Program-made: the position numbers and the translations under genes
Part shown: piece after piece, positions 36,262 to 44,952 of the stretch
How positions within the stretch are numbered: the first letter of the stretch is position 1
Layout: each line of letters begins with the position of its first letter
Notes under the pieces: generated by a model
Told to the model about the DNA's origin: nothing
The model's database searches: none
What the model saw: the letters and a program-made list of their open reading frames with translations, nothing else
Origin: a virus
Virus record (IMG/VR): IMGVR_UViG_3300032731_001452
Location: 1-64,000 of that record
Length of the DNA stretch: 64,000 nt
Direction: 5' to 3' (one strand)

Positions 36262-37329
36262 ATGACAACTGAAAACAAGCCTAAACAAATCGTAATCATC
36301 GGTTGCCCTCGATCTGGAACCAGCCTGTTGCAGGTACTGTTTGCGTACTGCTTCAAAAACTGCTGGATGCCACCGGAATTCGAACAACAGCCGTCCAACT
36401 ACTTCTGGACCAGAACGTTCCCCACGCTCGATCCAAAACCAGAAGCTATCATCTGGAAACGCCCCGAGATGCCGTGGCGGAGCCAAGAAAAATTCGACAA
36501 GCTGGTATCCGAAGGTGCACACGTCATCGGTCTCGCCCGACACCCCGCCTCCATGCTGACTAGCCAACAGAAGGGTAAGCCGTATTGGGACGAACTGGCA
36601 TTTGGAAAAGACCGTAAAACCGCCCTTGAACGATGGCAAGCCATGTCCACGTACATGATGCGGTTCGCTCAGGGTATGATCCCCAACTTCACTTTGATAC
36701 GGTTTGAGGATCTTCTGGCAAACCCGCTCAACGTACAGCGCGTCTTGAGCCGGCAGCTGGGGCTAGAATCACTATTCCCGTTCGACGAGCACCACCTCCA
36801 CGTACCGGCAGACAACGTCAATGTACACGCGATGAACGGCCTACGACCTCTAGATCCCAAACGCGCTGGTCAGCTCAGTGATGAAGACCTGCGCGAGCAA
36901 GGGTTCGAAATCCCCAGCACCATCCGAATCATGGCTCGCGGACTCGGATACGACTGTGGTCCACTGCACGAACTACCGAACGACGTCAAAATCAACAACG
37001 TTGCGTTACAGCCTTACGCTTTCGGTTGCGGCAAACTCTCGTCCAACTGGGAGTTTCATACACCCAACGACAAAGAGGGTCAGCTCGACTTGACGGCCAT
37101 GCTGAACACGGTGCTGGCAACAACAATCATGGAAAACGCCGGGGAGTCATTCAAGGTCGAAGGGCCGTGCATCCTACCGGGGCATGACCACGCGATGGTG
37201 TACCACGGACGTGGAAGCGCGCCGCTGATTGTTGGTAAGTGTGAGGAGTCGGGTGATTACGTCATGCTGCAGGCGGGGGGAAACCAGCTCGCCAAAATCA
37301 AGAGCTTGCCGGCTCCCCCCGAAGACTAG
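36262..37329 (+). CDS. PAPS-dependent sulfotransferase
   Basis: 355 aa. The 5'-phosphosulfate loop IVIIGCPRSGTSLLQ (residues 11-25) and the 3'-phosphate motif VIGLARHPASMLTS (about 88-101) are clear, followed by the RFEDLLANP segment typical of bacterial sulfotransferases. Residues 1-235 form the catalytic fold; the last 110 are an extra domain I do not recognise. It is the only plus-strand gene in the fibre block. It may sulfate host glycans or phage tail parts; this is inference. Confidence 0.88.
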   Translation: MTTENKPKQIVIIGCPRSGTSLLQVLFAYCFKNCWMPPEFEQQPSNYFWTRTFPTLDPKPEAIIWKRPEMPWRSQEKFDKLVSEGAHVIGLARHPASMLTSQQKGKPYWDELAFGKDRKTALERWQAMSTYMMRFAQGMIPNFTLIRFEDLLANPLNVQRVLSRQLGLESLFPFDEHHLHVPADNVNVHAMNGLRPLDPKRAGQLSDEDLREQGFEIPSTIRIMARGLGYDCGPLHELPNDVKINNVALQPYAFGCGKLSSNWEFHTPNDKEGQLDLTAMLNTVLATTIMENAGESFKVEGPCILPGHDHAMVYHGRGSAPLIVGKCEESGDYVMLQAGGNQLAKIKSLPAPPED

Positions 37330-37331
37330 GT

Positions 37332-39182
37332 CTAAGCCTGCGGAATTACGAAGTACAGATACGCGGTAATCGAGCCAACAGTCAGCGTACTGAGGTTGGC
37401 GCCGGTCGCTGTGATGGTGACCAACGGGGTGATGGTACCGCGGGGGAACATCGCCAGCGTTCCGTCGAATGCGTCACCAGCGGCAGCTAAGTCACCGGTT
37501 CCACCCAAGATGTCATTACCGGCATCGAGGAGCAGATCCGGGTTTCCAGTGACACCCAACTGCGCCGTGCAGGCGGTGATGGTACCACCCGCGTCGTCGT
37601 ACTGGGTTGCAACGTTGATGCGTCCACCGATAGGCATCGCGCTGGCCGGAAGTGCCGAAGCGAACGGGAGCGCGATAGCCACGCCGGCCGTCGAAGCGTC
37701 ACCGAACGGAATCACCAGCTCACGGACGAACACCGGCAAGCTCGCGAGCGTGCGGGTCGCAACGCCGCCGATGGTCGTTTGACCGGCGATGTTGCCGGTG
37801 ATGGCCAGGCGCGCACCAGCGTCCGTCAACGCACCGAGCAGATTCCCGGCATCGAACGTACAGGCCACAGCACCACCAGCGTTCACCATCACGAGGGCGC
37901 CGACCATATCCACGCCAACGAACGTCAGGACCGCGTCGCCTTCGACATCACCGGAGCCACCGATATCGCAGTTCTCCATGAACAGAGTCGCCTCGTCATC
38001 CATGTCGAAGTTGCCGACAAGATTCAATCCGCGGATGACACCGTTACCCGGGTCGTTGACGCCGTCTGCGGCCGTCGCGCCACCGTCGTAGGTGAGGTTG
38101 CCACCGATGAAGCCGCCGTACCCGCTGATGAGGCCGAGGTTGGTCGCAACCGACGGAACGTTCTGCGCCGTATCCCAGCTACCCGTCACGTTCCGAACGA
38201 TGTTGGAACGCAGATAGTTGATCTGGTTGGTATTCCAGAAGCGCAAGTCCTGACCGATGACGCAACCGTTTGCGATCTGGATGTTGACCACGTTCTCCGT
38301 GATGAGATCGCCGTAAATACCGCACTCGAGGAAGGTGATACCGGTCGTACCGAAAGCAACACCAGCGCCGACGCCAACGACCTGCGCGTCTACCACGACG
38401 CTACCGATAGCGCCGAAGATGATGTTGTGGAGCGTGACCTCGGTAGTTACGCCAGCGGCGCCGGCAACCAACTGGGCGAGGTCACCACCGACGGGCGTCG
38501 GATCCGCACCGGCAGCGCGGTACAAAGCGATGCTCGCTTCGGTTGCGTTGCTGATGATAAGGGCGGAGTTGGTCGTAGCTTCGACCATCACCTTGCCGCC
38601 GACGGCCCAGAGAATCAGGCCGCTGAAGTCGATGTCACCGTGAATCGACAAATCCTCGGTGTAGGTGTCAGCCATGATGGCGACCATGACGGGCGCGGCG
38701 ATGGTGGGCGCCAGCGCACCGGCAGCATCGATACCAGCCTGGATGGTGGCCAGCGGCTCCTTCATGTTGCCAACGTACGTGTCGTCGCCGTTGGAGCCGT
38801 CCACGTAGATGACGCGATCCGGCCAGTGACCAGCGCTCAGATCGCTGATACGCAGCCAACGACCGGCGCCGACGACCGCCGTAGGCTGAACCACGAGGTT
38901 GCCGTCATCGACGGCGACCGACGTGCTCTCGTAGTAGTACAGTCCGTGCGTTTCGACGAAGATGAGCGCCTTGTCGACGTAGTGCGTGTCCGCGCGCAGC
39001 GCCGCAACGGTCGCGACCGGGTCGAGCATGGCGTTTTCTTGGTCGTCGATGCGCGAGATGAGATCGCGCGACAACTCAGCCAGAGTCGGCCCAATACCAG
39101 ACGCTTTGGTTAGGTTAGCTCCGCCGTCGAAGTGATTGAGTAGAATGTCGGTAAGTGCATAAGGCGCTGTAGGCAAGGCCAT
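37332..39182 (-). CDS. Tail spike/fibre with right-handed beta-helix
   Basis: 616 aa. An N-terminal virion-binding part is followed by the beta-helix opening VIYVDGSNGDDTYVGNMKEP and ATIQAGIDAA, which is the 'yVd.....D..G....pfkTi..Ai..A' start of pectate-lyase-like spikes. Repeated short beta turns continue to about 500 (for example VVNIQIANGCVIGQDLRF). The last 110 residues form a beta cap. No clear enzyme residues are visible. Convergent with the sulfotransferase, with a 2-nt gap. Site CTGGAGAAAACC before ATG. Confidence 0.8.
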   Translation of the reverse strand: MALPTAPYALTDILLNHFDGGANLTKASGIGPTLAELSRDLISRIDDQENAMLDPVATVAALRADTHYVDKALIFVETHGLYYYESTSVAVDDGNLVVQPTAVVGAGRWLRISDLSAGHWPDRVIYVDGSNGDDTYVGNMKEPLATIQAGIDAAGALAPTIAAPVMVAIMADTYTEDLSIHGDIDFSGLILWAVGGKVMVEATTNSALIISNATEASIALYRAAGADPTPVGGDLAQLVAGAAGVTTEVTLHNIIFGAIGSVVVDAQVVGVGAGVAFGTTGITFLECGIYGDLITENVVNIQIANGCVIGQDLRFWNTNQINYLRSNIVRNVTGSWDTAQNVPSVATNLGLISGYGGFIGGNLTYDGGATAADGVNDPGNGVIRGLNLVGNFDMDDEATLFMENCDIGGSGDVEGDAVLTFVGVDMVGALVMVNAGGAVACTFDAGNLLGALTDAGARLAITGNIAGQTTIGGVATRTLASLPVFVRELVIPFGDASTAGVAIALPFASALPASAMPIGGRINVATQYDDAGGTITACTAQLGVTGNPDLLLDAGNDILGGTGDLAAAGDAFDGTLAMFPRGTITPLVTITATGANLSTLTVGSITAYLYFVIPQA

Positions 39183-39380
39183 GGTTTTCTCCAGTTGAGG
39201 GGTTCAACAACCCATAAAGCTCCTGTGACCGTACCACAAACCGAAAACGTCATTTCACGAATGAAACGCGCGCGTTTACAGGAAACCCCCGTACTTAGGG
39301 AGAAAACAAGGAAAATAGTTTGACTTACCGAAGTGGATTTGGCGCGAGTTACCCACGCCGCGAAGTAGGAATTAGAGTAA

Positions 39381-39560
39381 CTAGAGGCGGTGGGCGCTCT
39401 CTGGCGTGATGTTAAAATTCAAGCGGTGACTTGGTTCGGCAACAAATTCTTGAAGGGCTACCGCCATCATTGAGGCAACCAAGATCTCCACGTCTTTAAG
39501 GTTCCGCGCGCGAGGGCGTTATCCAGGCAGTCGATCAAGGGCGTCTTCTGCTTCTCCAGA
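39381..39560 (-). pseudogene. Possible frameshifted small gene
   Basis: The 390-nt gap 39183-39572 holds no intact gene. On the minus strand two frames read like one protein when joined by a -1 step near 39500: first LIDCLDNALARGTLK, then DVEILVASMMAVALQEFVA ending PESAHRL at 39381. No good start codon is present upstream. It may be a decayed gene or a base-calling error. The rest of the gap shows only a possible leader for the spike gene. Confidence 0.3.
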
Positions 39561-39572
39561 CCGAACCTGTCG

Positions 39573-39983
39573 TTACTCTTCGTCCAGCTCGCCCAGACGC
39601 TTCTTGATGTCGTCCTCGGTCATCTCGTCGAGCTTACCGTCCTGCTTCTTCTCCAGGGCGTCCAGGAGCTTCTCGCGTTCCTTGATGCGATCAGCCCGCT
39701 TCCCGGCCTTCTCTTCCTCGTCGAGCTTGATGGCGATGACGTGCTTGACTAGTTCGAGCGCGGTCTCCGCAAACGTCTGCTTGAGGCTCCGGCGCGTGGC
39801 GACGAAGCTCTCTTCGCTCATGGCCTTGAGCGCTCGGTTGACACCCTTGGCGACGGTGTCGAGGTCGAATTCATCACGGGAGCGCAGGGGCACGTCCCAT
39901 AGCTGCTCAAGGGTCAGCAGACCCTTGACGCTTGCAAACCGGATCTTGTTGCGAAGTGCGATGTCGTACATGGCGTTGTCCAT
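39573..39983 (-). CDS. Hypothetical coiled-coil protein
   Basis: 136 aa. N-terminal half with KGLLTLEQLWDVPLRSRDEF, C-terminal half a highly charged coiled coil (ALEKKQDGKLDEMTEDD). It follows the DUF2135-like gene by 15 nt with site GAGGAGAAAGAAA. The pair share GC-rich codon use unlike nearby genes, suggesting they came together from elsewhere. Function unknown. Confidence 0.75.
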   Translation of the reverse strand: MDNAMYDIALRNKIRFASVKGLLTLEQLWDVPLRSRDEFDLDTVAKGVNRALKAMSEESFVATRRSLKQTFAETALELVKHVIAIKLDEEEKAGKRADRIKEREKLLDALEKKQDGKLDEMTEDDIKKRLGELDEE

Positions 39984-39998
39984 TTTCTTTCTCCTCGA

Positions 39999-41996
39999 TT
40001 ACGCGCCGAACCGGACACGGTATAAGCGCTGGTTATTAACTCGGATGACCACGGAGTCTCGTTTAGTTGACGAGAATCCGAGGCCCGATAACTGACCCTC
40101 GGTGGGCTGGCACTTAGTCTTGTCCCCGATGACCTCGAAGACCTTGCGGTGCTGTTCCAGGCGTGGGTGCAGGAACTCGTTGTAAATGCCGCGCGTGGGT
40201 TCGTCGTTCAATGCCCCATCGAGGACGAAGAACGTGTGCTGGTTGCCCACGGCGTTGTCGCCCCAGAAGTTGGGGGAGAGGGTCACCGTATTGACCTTGA
40301 CGAAGTTCTCGGTCTTCAGCCCCCACTTCTCCTGGCCGACAGCGTTGCTGGTGATGCGGGGATCCAGCGCCTCCGTGTCATAGACAACGCCGTCCTTCAC
40401 CTGCAGCGACACGACCGGGATCTCCTGGCGGTTCATGACTTCATGCGGGAAGTTGAAGTGCGAGATACGCCCCTGGTTCTCGATCTCGATGACGAAGCCG
40501 ACGTCAACGGTCTCGCGGTGGGTGTAGTTACGCACGGAGACTTGGTAGACCCCGTCGGGCACCTGCGACCAGACGATATTCTCGACGGCCTCGCGGGTGT
40601 CTGCGCTCACGTTCATGTCGATGTCAAGCCGGCCGCCGCACCGCCCGCGCTTGTTGTTGAAGCTGATGTGGCCGCCCGGCCCGCGAACGTGGATGTCAAG
40701 GTCGTCGAGATTGAACCAGGACAAGGACGCCCGGAGTTGGACCCCTGTGACCTTGCCGCCGGCCTTGCGGACCCGCTCCTTGATCGAGTCGGCGATGTTG
40801 CCAGCGTAGGACCACGCGAAGTCGTTGCCCCAGCGAAACAACTGCTGCGGGTCCGGGTACACCGGAGCCGTCAGCGACATGAGGTTGTCCAGGTGCTCGC
40901 CCTTCAGCAGCACCTCCATGGACGTGATGTCTCCGAGCATGCCGTTGAGAAGCTGGTCGACGGGGATGTCTTCGGCCCGATCTTCCTCGTCGTCGTGGGA
41001 GCGGTGCTCTTCGACGTGGTCCATCAGCGCGTCGCCGATGCCGCCCTTCATTAACGGCTTGACGTTGTTGTCGACCCAGAGCACGTCATTGACGTTGATG
41101 TCGTCGATACGCGCGAAGCGCCGCTCCAGGGCGGGCTCCAGATCCAGATCGCCGATGGTCTTCATGGCTTCCTTGACCATGCCGGGGGTGATCAGGGCCT
41201 TGGTCCGTTTGTAGTTCTGCGGCGCCACCTTCGATTCGAACTTGCCGACGGCCTCTTCGATGGGCACCCCGTCGCTCAGGTCAGTTGCCAGCGTTCCGAT
41301 GACGGTATTTCGGAACCGCGCGGCCTTGCTGGTGCCGCGGGTCCACACGAACAGACCCTTGTCCTCGGCGGCCTGGTACTCCTGCTGGAGCTTCATGAAC
41401 GCCACCAGCGCGCCCCGGTGTTCGGCACCGCGATAGAGGTTGTTGGCGTCGATCAGCGACAGGACCGTGGCCAGCGCCTCGGGGGTCAACTCGTCGAGTC
41501 CCCGCTGGAGGACGCCGACGGTGGTGCGGTAGTCACCGCGTACCTGTTCCGGAGTGGTGGATCGAAAGCGCTTCGGGATGGGCCCGGTGTAGAAGTGATG
41601 CCAGCGCTCCACGTTTCCGTCCGGGCTCATGCCCTTGGTTATCTCGGCACCGAAGGCCCCCTCGCTAACGCGGAAGATGTCGACGATGTCGGAAGTCTCG
41701 ACCACCCCGGACAGGATAGCGGCCACTCCGTCGTATGGGTGATCGGCCCCCTCGACGCCCCAGACCGACCGGTGGTTGGCGTCGACGACGTTGCCGGCAC
41801 GACGGATGAACTGCTTGCAGCAGCTGCAGTCGTGCTCGGTGCGCTCACGGAATATGAGATTACTACCCTCGGGGAACGCCTTGAGATAGATGTCCCACAA
41901 CTCGTCGGGGTGCACATCCACGACGTAGAGATCGCCAGATGCCATCTCCTGGAATCGGTCGTGGATCAACTTCCCAAATGTCTTGAAATCGCGCAT
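39999..41996 (-). CDS. Large protein with Cys-pair N-terminus and DUF2135-like beta domain
   Basis: 665 aa. Near residue 55 there is EHDCSCCKQFIRR, a possible metal or redox site. The middle is helical. Residues about 425-525 match the DUF2135/YfaP-like beta sandwich: LRASLSWFNLDDLDIHVRGP, then GGRLDIDMN, ENIVWSQVPDGVYQVSVRNY. Related domains occur in secreted or surface proteins, but there is no signal peptide here. Two-gene operon with the coiled-coil protein, its own promoter at 42112 and a 19-codon leader reading frame. Function unknown. Confidence 0.8.
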   Translation of the reverse strand: MRDFKTFGKLIHDRFQEMASGDLYVVDVHPDELWDIYLKAFPEGSNLIFRERTEHDCSCCKQFIRRAGNVVDANHRSVWGVEGADHPYDGVAAILSGVVETSDIVDIFRVSEGAFGAEITKGMSPDGNVERWHHFYTGPIPKRFRSTTPEQVRGDYRTTVGVLQRGLDELTPEALATVLSLIDANNLYRGAEHRGALVAFMKLQQEYQAAEDKGLFVWTRGTSKAARFRNTVIGTLATDLSDGVPIEEAVGKFESKVAPQNYKRTKALITPGMVKEAMKTIGDLDLEPALERRFARIDDINVNDVLWVDNNVKPLMKGGIGDALMDHVEEHRSHDDEEDRAEDIPVDQLLNGMLGDITSMEVLLKGEHLDNLMSLTAPVYPDPQQLFRWGNDFAWSYAGNIADSIKERVRKAGGKVTGVQLRASLSWFNLDDLDIHVRGPGGHISFNNKRGRCGGRLDIDMNVSADTREAVENIVWSQVPDGVYQVSVRNYTHRETVDVGFVIEIENQGRISHFNFPHEVMNRQEIPVVSLQVKDGVVYDTEALDPRITSNAVGQEKWGLKTENFVKVNTVTLSPNFWGDNAVGNQHTFFVLDGALNDEPTRGIYNEFLHPRLEQHRKVFEVIGDKTKCQPTEGQLSGLGFSSTKRDSVVIRVNNQRLYRVRFGA

Positions 41997-42000
41997 GTTC

Positions 42001-42060
42001 TTACTCCTTCAGTGCCCAATAAGCTAGCACGATCTTTAAATCGCGGTCAATCTCGGTCAT
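42001..42060 (-). CDS. 19-aa leader peptide (MTEIDRDLKIVLAYWALKE)
   Basis: ATG 42060 has an excellent site (GGAGGTGTAGAA). The stop codon lies in the ribosome site of the next gene (AAGGAGTAAGAAC then ATG), so translating the leader should deliver ribosomes to the 665-aa gene. It may be a coupling leader or a tiny gene of its own. Confidence 0.55.
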   Translation of the reverse strand: MTEIDRDLKIVLAYWALKE

Positions 42061-42111
42061 TTCTACACCTCCACCGTGTGAACTGTCGAATAACTTAACT
42101 GAACGAAGTTG

Positions 42112-42139
42112 ATTCTAGCAAGATGGAAAGTTATTGCAA
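42112..42139 (-). promoter_or_regulatory. Promoter of the DUF2135-like operon
   Basis: Minus strand TTGCAA, 16-nt spacer, TAGAAT with an extended TGC before the -10. Lies just 8 nt-35 nt upstream of the recA stop region and about 50 nt before the leader peptide start. Confidence 0.65.
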
Positions 42140-42146
42140 GAACTTT

Positions 42147-44447
42147 CTAGCTATCTTGCAACTTATCCATGATGGTTTCGCGAAGAGACTTAACGTCGTC
42201 GGGGTGTTCGCGAAGATACTGGATGGTAGCCTCGCGACCGTTACCAATCCGATCCCCACCGTAACTATGCCAGTTACCGCTCTTCTCAATGAGATCAAAC
42301 TCAAGAGCTAAATCAAGCGTCTCACAAAGCTGATCGATGCCGCGACCGAAGATAAGATCAACCTCAGCTAGACCAAACGGCGGGGCGAGCTTGTTTTTGA
42401 CCACGCGTAACTTCAGTCGATTACCGATTCGAGTCTCACCCTTCTTGATGCCACCTAAGATACGAACGTCAATTCGAACCGACGAATAAAAACGAAGCGC
42501 CTTCCCGCCGCTGGTCGTCTCGGGATTTCCAAAACCACCCGTTCCGATCTTGAGTCGTGTTTGGTTAATGAAAATCACCATCGTTTTCGTCGTTCGCGTG
42601 TTAGCCACGAGCTTACGTAGTGCCTGACTCATCAGCCGGGCCTGTAGCCCTGGTAGGCTATCTCCCATGTCACCGGCTAATTCGGCTTTTGGAGTCAACG
42701 CTGATACCGAATCAACAACGATGATGTCAATTGCGCCGGATCGAACAAGAGTGTCGACAATCTCCAACGCTTGCTCGCCGTAATCCGGTTGGCTGATTAG
42801 CATCTCTTCGACGTTAACGCCCACGCCTTTCGCGAGCGAAGGATCGAGAGCTTGTTCGGCGTCGATAAAAGCAGCAATACCGCCCTGCTTTTGAACCTCT
42901 GCAATTGTGTGAAGTGCGAGGGTGGTATTGTGCGTCACGAATCCGTTAGCGTTAAGCGATGCGGTTTGCTCCATCGCGAAGTCAAACGTCGGTTCGGGCT
43001 CGTTCTCCGTTACGCTTTCAACCCGATCGTAGTAATACCAACGCTTACGAATCTCCGCTAATCTAGCTAAGATGATTGGATCGCCAATCTCTTTGAAAGC
43101 CTCCGAAATCAATTCAAGACGGTTGTACGTAACGAGCGCGCGTGGGGACGGCGCCATATAACAATCCATGAGGACGTTAAGCTCGCGGTTAGTCTCGGCG
43201 GAATCGTACAAATCTCGTAAAAGACCCCCTAAGCAAGGAATGGAATCATGGTTTGTTGAACCACCGTCTCCGTGTAATCGCAAAAGTTCGTCATGTTTCT
43301 TCGCTCGGGATGAAGATCTAGTTCCCACCACTTGAATGAATTTACGAGCTGCATCACCAGCCATCGTTAACTGCCAATAATTATTATTGGGGTACTCCGC
43401 AACATGTTTATCGCGCAGTAAACCAATGATACCGAATCGTAGTTGGAGTAAGAGCTTTACGTCATCCAATAATTCGCGGCTAGCCGACACGGTTTCAATA
43501 CACATCTTACTCGGGTGGATAAAACACTCACAATCAAAATACCCACGAAGTACCTCAAGAAGCGCGGCGTCATTGAGTCGACGAACTCGAGAGCCGACGA
43601 TTTTATCTGGGCTATTACAAGGTTCCCACCCCCAAGATTCGTAAAATTTCGCAGCCGCTTCTACGCTGTTGAAGTGATAATTTATCGACGCGGTGTTACT
43701 TCCGCTCGGATAAACTTTTGGCTCCACACCGAAAATCGAAGACCCTACTCGTGCAATAAACTCCTTGATATCCGGATCGTCATTTGTAAGCCCGAGTCGA
43801 ACACGATTGAAATGACCGTCCGCGAGGCTTAATCCAGCAAAATAAGCCTCGTCCGCATTACAAGCCATCATAAATTCGTGATTACGAACAATCTCACGAT
43901 CGCTCACGAGGTAATCACCAACCTCAAGTTGTTTAACTTGCTTCCATACCCAAAAACCATTCTTGCTCATAACAAGTTGCGGCTGATTAGCGGTTGGACG
44001 AATGTGAGCACCGGAGAACGAACGGATGGTAAAAGTGGGTTTACGGTTGTTGTGAGTGAAATGCGTCGTTTCTTCGATTTCACCGTTTCGGTTGTACAAA
44101 GGAAATTCCGACGCTGTCGTTCGATTGGTACAGGTTGCTTTCAAACCCTGCATTTTGAATATTTCACCGATAGTCAACAAACCATATGGAGTTCCAATTC
44201 GGGTGTCCGCGGGTAGACACTTACCGCTTGATTCTGGGCCAAATATCTCGATTACACGACCACGCGGAAACCCACCAATATGTAACTCGTGGTCAAGCTT
44301 CATTGAGCCGGTGGTTACGACGTCAACGTCCATGGGCTTATCGCCCATTTTCATAATCGCGCCCTTGCCGTACAGCTTCTCGATATCCTTCAACGCTTGT
44401 TCGTAACCAAACCCAACCGGCTTACTTTCTTTCTTTTTCTTTGCCAC
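42147..44447 (-). CDS. recA: RecA recombinase interrupted by an intein
   Basis: 766 aa precursor. Residues 1-76 and 508-766 together give a 335-aa RecA: Walker A GPESSGK then TTLALH, Walker [12 protein letters not shown]2 region [15 protein letters not shown]. After splicing it would form filaments on single-stranded DNA for repair and recombination-driven replication. The intein splits the P-loop exactly between Lys76 and Thr508. The gene starts 25 nt inside the preceding membrane-protein gene. The RecA lacks the long acidic C-tail of bacterial RecA (ends MDKLQDS). Confidence 0.96.
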   Translation of the reverse strand: MAKKKKESKPVGFGYEQALKDIEKLYGKGAIMKMGDKPMDVDVVTTGSMKLDHELHIGGFPRGRVIEIFGPESSGKCLPADTRIGTPYGLLTIGEIFKMQGLKATCTNRTTASEFPLYNRNGEIEETTHFTHNNRKPTFTIRSFSGAHIRPTANQPQLVMSKNGFWVWKQVKQLEVGDYLVSDREIVRNHEFMMACNADEAYFAGLSLADGHFNRVRLGLTNDDPDIKEFIARVGSSIFGVEPKVYPSGSNTASINYHFNSVEAAAKFYESWGWEPCNSPDKIVGSRVRRLNDAALLEVLRGYFDCECFIHPSKMCIETVSASRELLDDVKLLLQLRFGIIGLLRDKHVAEYPNNNYWQLTMAGDAARKFIQVVGTRSSSRAKKHDELLRLHGDGGSTNHDSIPCLGGLLRDLYDSAETNRELNVLMDCYMAPSPRALVTYNRLELISEAFKEIGDPIILARLAEIRKRWYYYDRVESVTENEPEPTFDFAMEQTASLNANGFVTHNTTLALHTIAEVQKQGGIAAFIDAEQALDPSLAKGVGVNVEEMLISQPDYGEQALEIVDTLVRSGAIDIIVVDSVSALTPKAELAGDMGDSLPGLQARLMSQALRKLVANTRTTKTMVIFINQTRLKIGTGGFGNPETTSGGKALRFYSSVRIDVRILGGIKKGETRIGNRLKLRVVKNKLAPPFGLAEVDLIFGRGIDQLCETLDLALEFDLIEKSGNWHSYGGDRIGNGREATIQYLREHPDDVKSLRETIMDKLQDS
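42927..44219 (-). mobile_element. Intein in RecA P-loop, LAGLIDADG type
   Basis: 431 aa, residues 77-507. Block A begins [19 protein letters not shown]; block B is near [14 protein letters not shown] (with a Thr/His-type block lacking the usual T-x-x-H order); the end is NGFVTHN followed by Thr. Cys1 and His-Asn at the end are present; the +1 residue is Thr. Endonuclease blocks: [12 protein letters not shown] (good) and [12 protein letters not shown] (Asp then Glu in place of D-A-D-G), so homing activity is plausible but weakened. Confidence 0.93.
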
Positions 44448-44637
44448 GTGCTTTCAACTCCTCGAGGTTTCGCTCTTTTTCTCGTATGTTTTTCAACAAG
44501 CTATCGAGTACATCTTCGACGGCTTGTTTCCGACTACTACCGAACGCCACGATCGCCAAGATGACGTTTACACCAGCCATCGATAAAATAATCCACCCCT
44601 GGACGGGATGAAGGTGCAAAAATACCCAAAAGCTCAT
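44422..44637 (-). CDS. Small membrane protein with coiled-coil tail
   Basis: 71 aa. One membrane segment ([20 protein letters not shown]) then a charged helix ([20 protein letters not shown]). Overlaps recA by 26 nt and the upstream gene by 4 nt. Topology would suit a holin-like or membrane-tether role, but there is no lysin next to it. Confidence 0.75.
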   Translation of the reverse strand: MSFWVFLHLHPVQGWIILSMAGVNVILAIVAFGSSRKQAVEDVLDSLLKNIREKERNLEELKARGKEKERK

Positions 44638-44897
44638 GAGTTCGATGACATTTTCTTTCGTCGATGGTCTTCGACTGCCTGTTCCAACGTCTTAGCCATC
44701 TCGTTGAATGCGTTACTCAAATTCGCCCCGTCACCTTGAAGAACGCTTTGAATCGTCGTGTATAAATTCAACGCGATATCAGCTGGAACAGGCTCTTGTT
44801 TGACCGTGTAAAGGGCTAATGTGGACGCGACGGATTGAAGGGTCGTCCGCAAAGCTGTCGTTTCCAAGCTACGCTTGGTTGGGCGTTTATGCTTCAT
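44634..44897 (-). CDS. Hypothetical helical protein
   Basis: 87 aa from ATG 44897 (MKHKRPTKRS). The -10 hexamer TATAAT ends 6 nt before this ATG and no ribosome site is present, so the message may be leaderless. Basic N-terminus and helical body. No family recognised. Confidence 0.7.
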   Translation of the reverse strand: MKHKRPTKRSLETTALRTTLQSVASTLALYTVKQEPVPADIALNLYTTIQSVLQGDGANLSNAFNEMAKTLEQAVEDHRRKKMSSNS

Positions 44898-44903
44898 TGA
44901 AGA

Positions 44904-44911
44904 ATTATAGC
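44904..44911 (-). promoter_or_regulatory. -10 element GCTATAAT, 6 nt before ATG
   Basis: Minus strand GCTATAAT-N6-ATG, directly downstream of hairpin copy 4. The -35 region is poor, so recognition would rest on the extended -10 motif. Confidence 0.55.
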
Positions 44912-44927
44912 GGTTCGACACAAAACC

Positions 44928-44952
44928 AAAAGTTTGCGGCTTGCAAACTTTT
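44928..44952 (-). terminator. Dispersed hairpin repeat, copy 4
   Basis: Exact copy. It starts with the last base of the recQ stop codon and ends before the promoter of the next gene, a terminator-promoter pair. The bases after it on the minus strand (GGTTTTGT) are shared with copy 5. Confidence 0.8.

Noticed and set aside
37779-39113. 444-codon open frame opposite the beta-helix spike gene
   Set aside because: It mirrors the spike's regular codon pattern, lacks a ribosome site, and its composition (His/Asp/Arg/Val-rich) is typical of an antisense shadow.
40149-42098. Long plus-strand frames opposite the DUF2135-like gene
   Set aside because: Antisense shadows in a GC-rich gene; no start signals.
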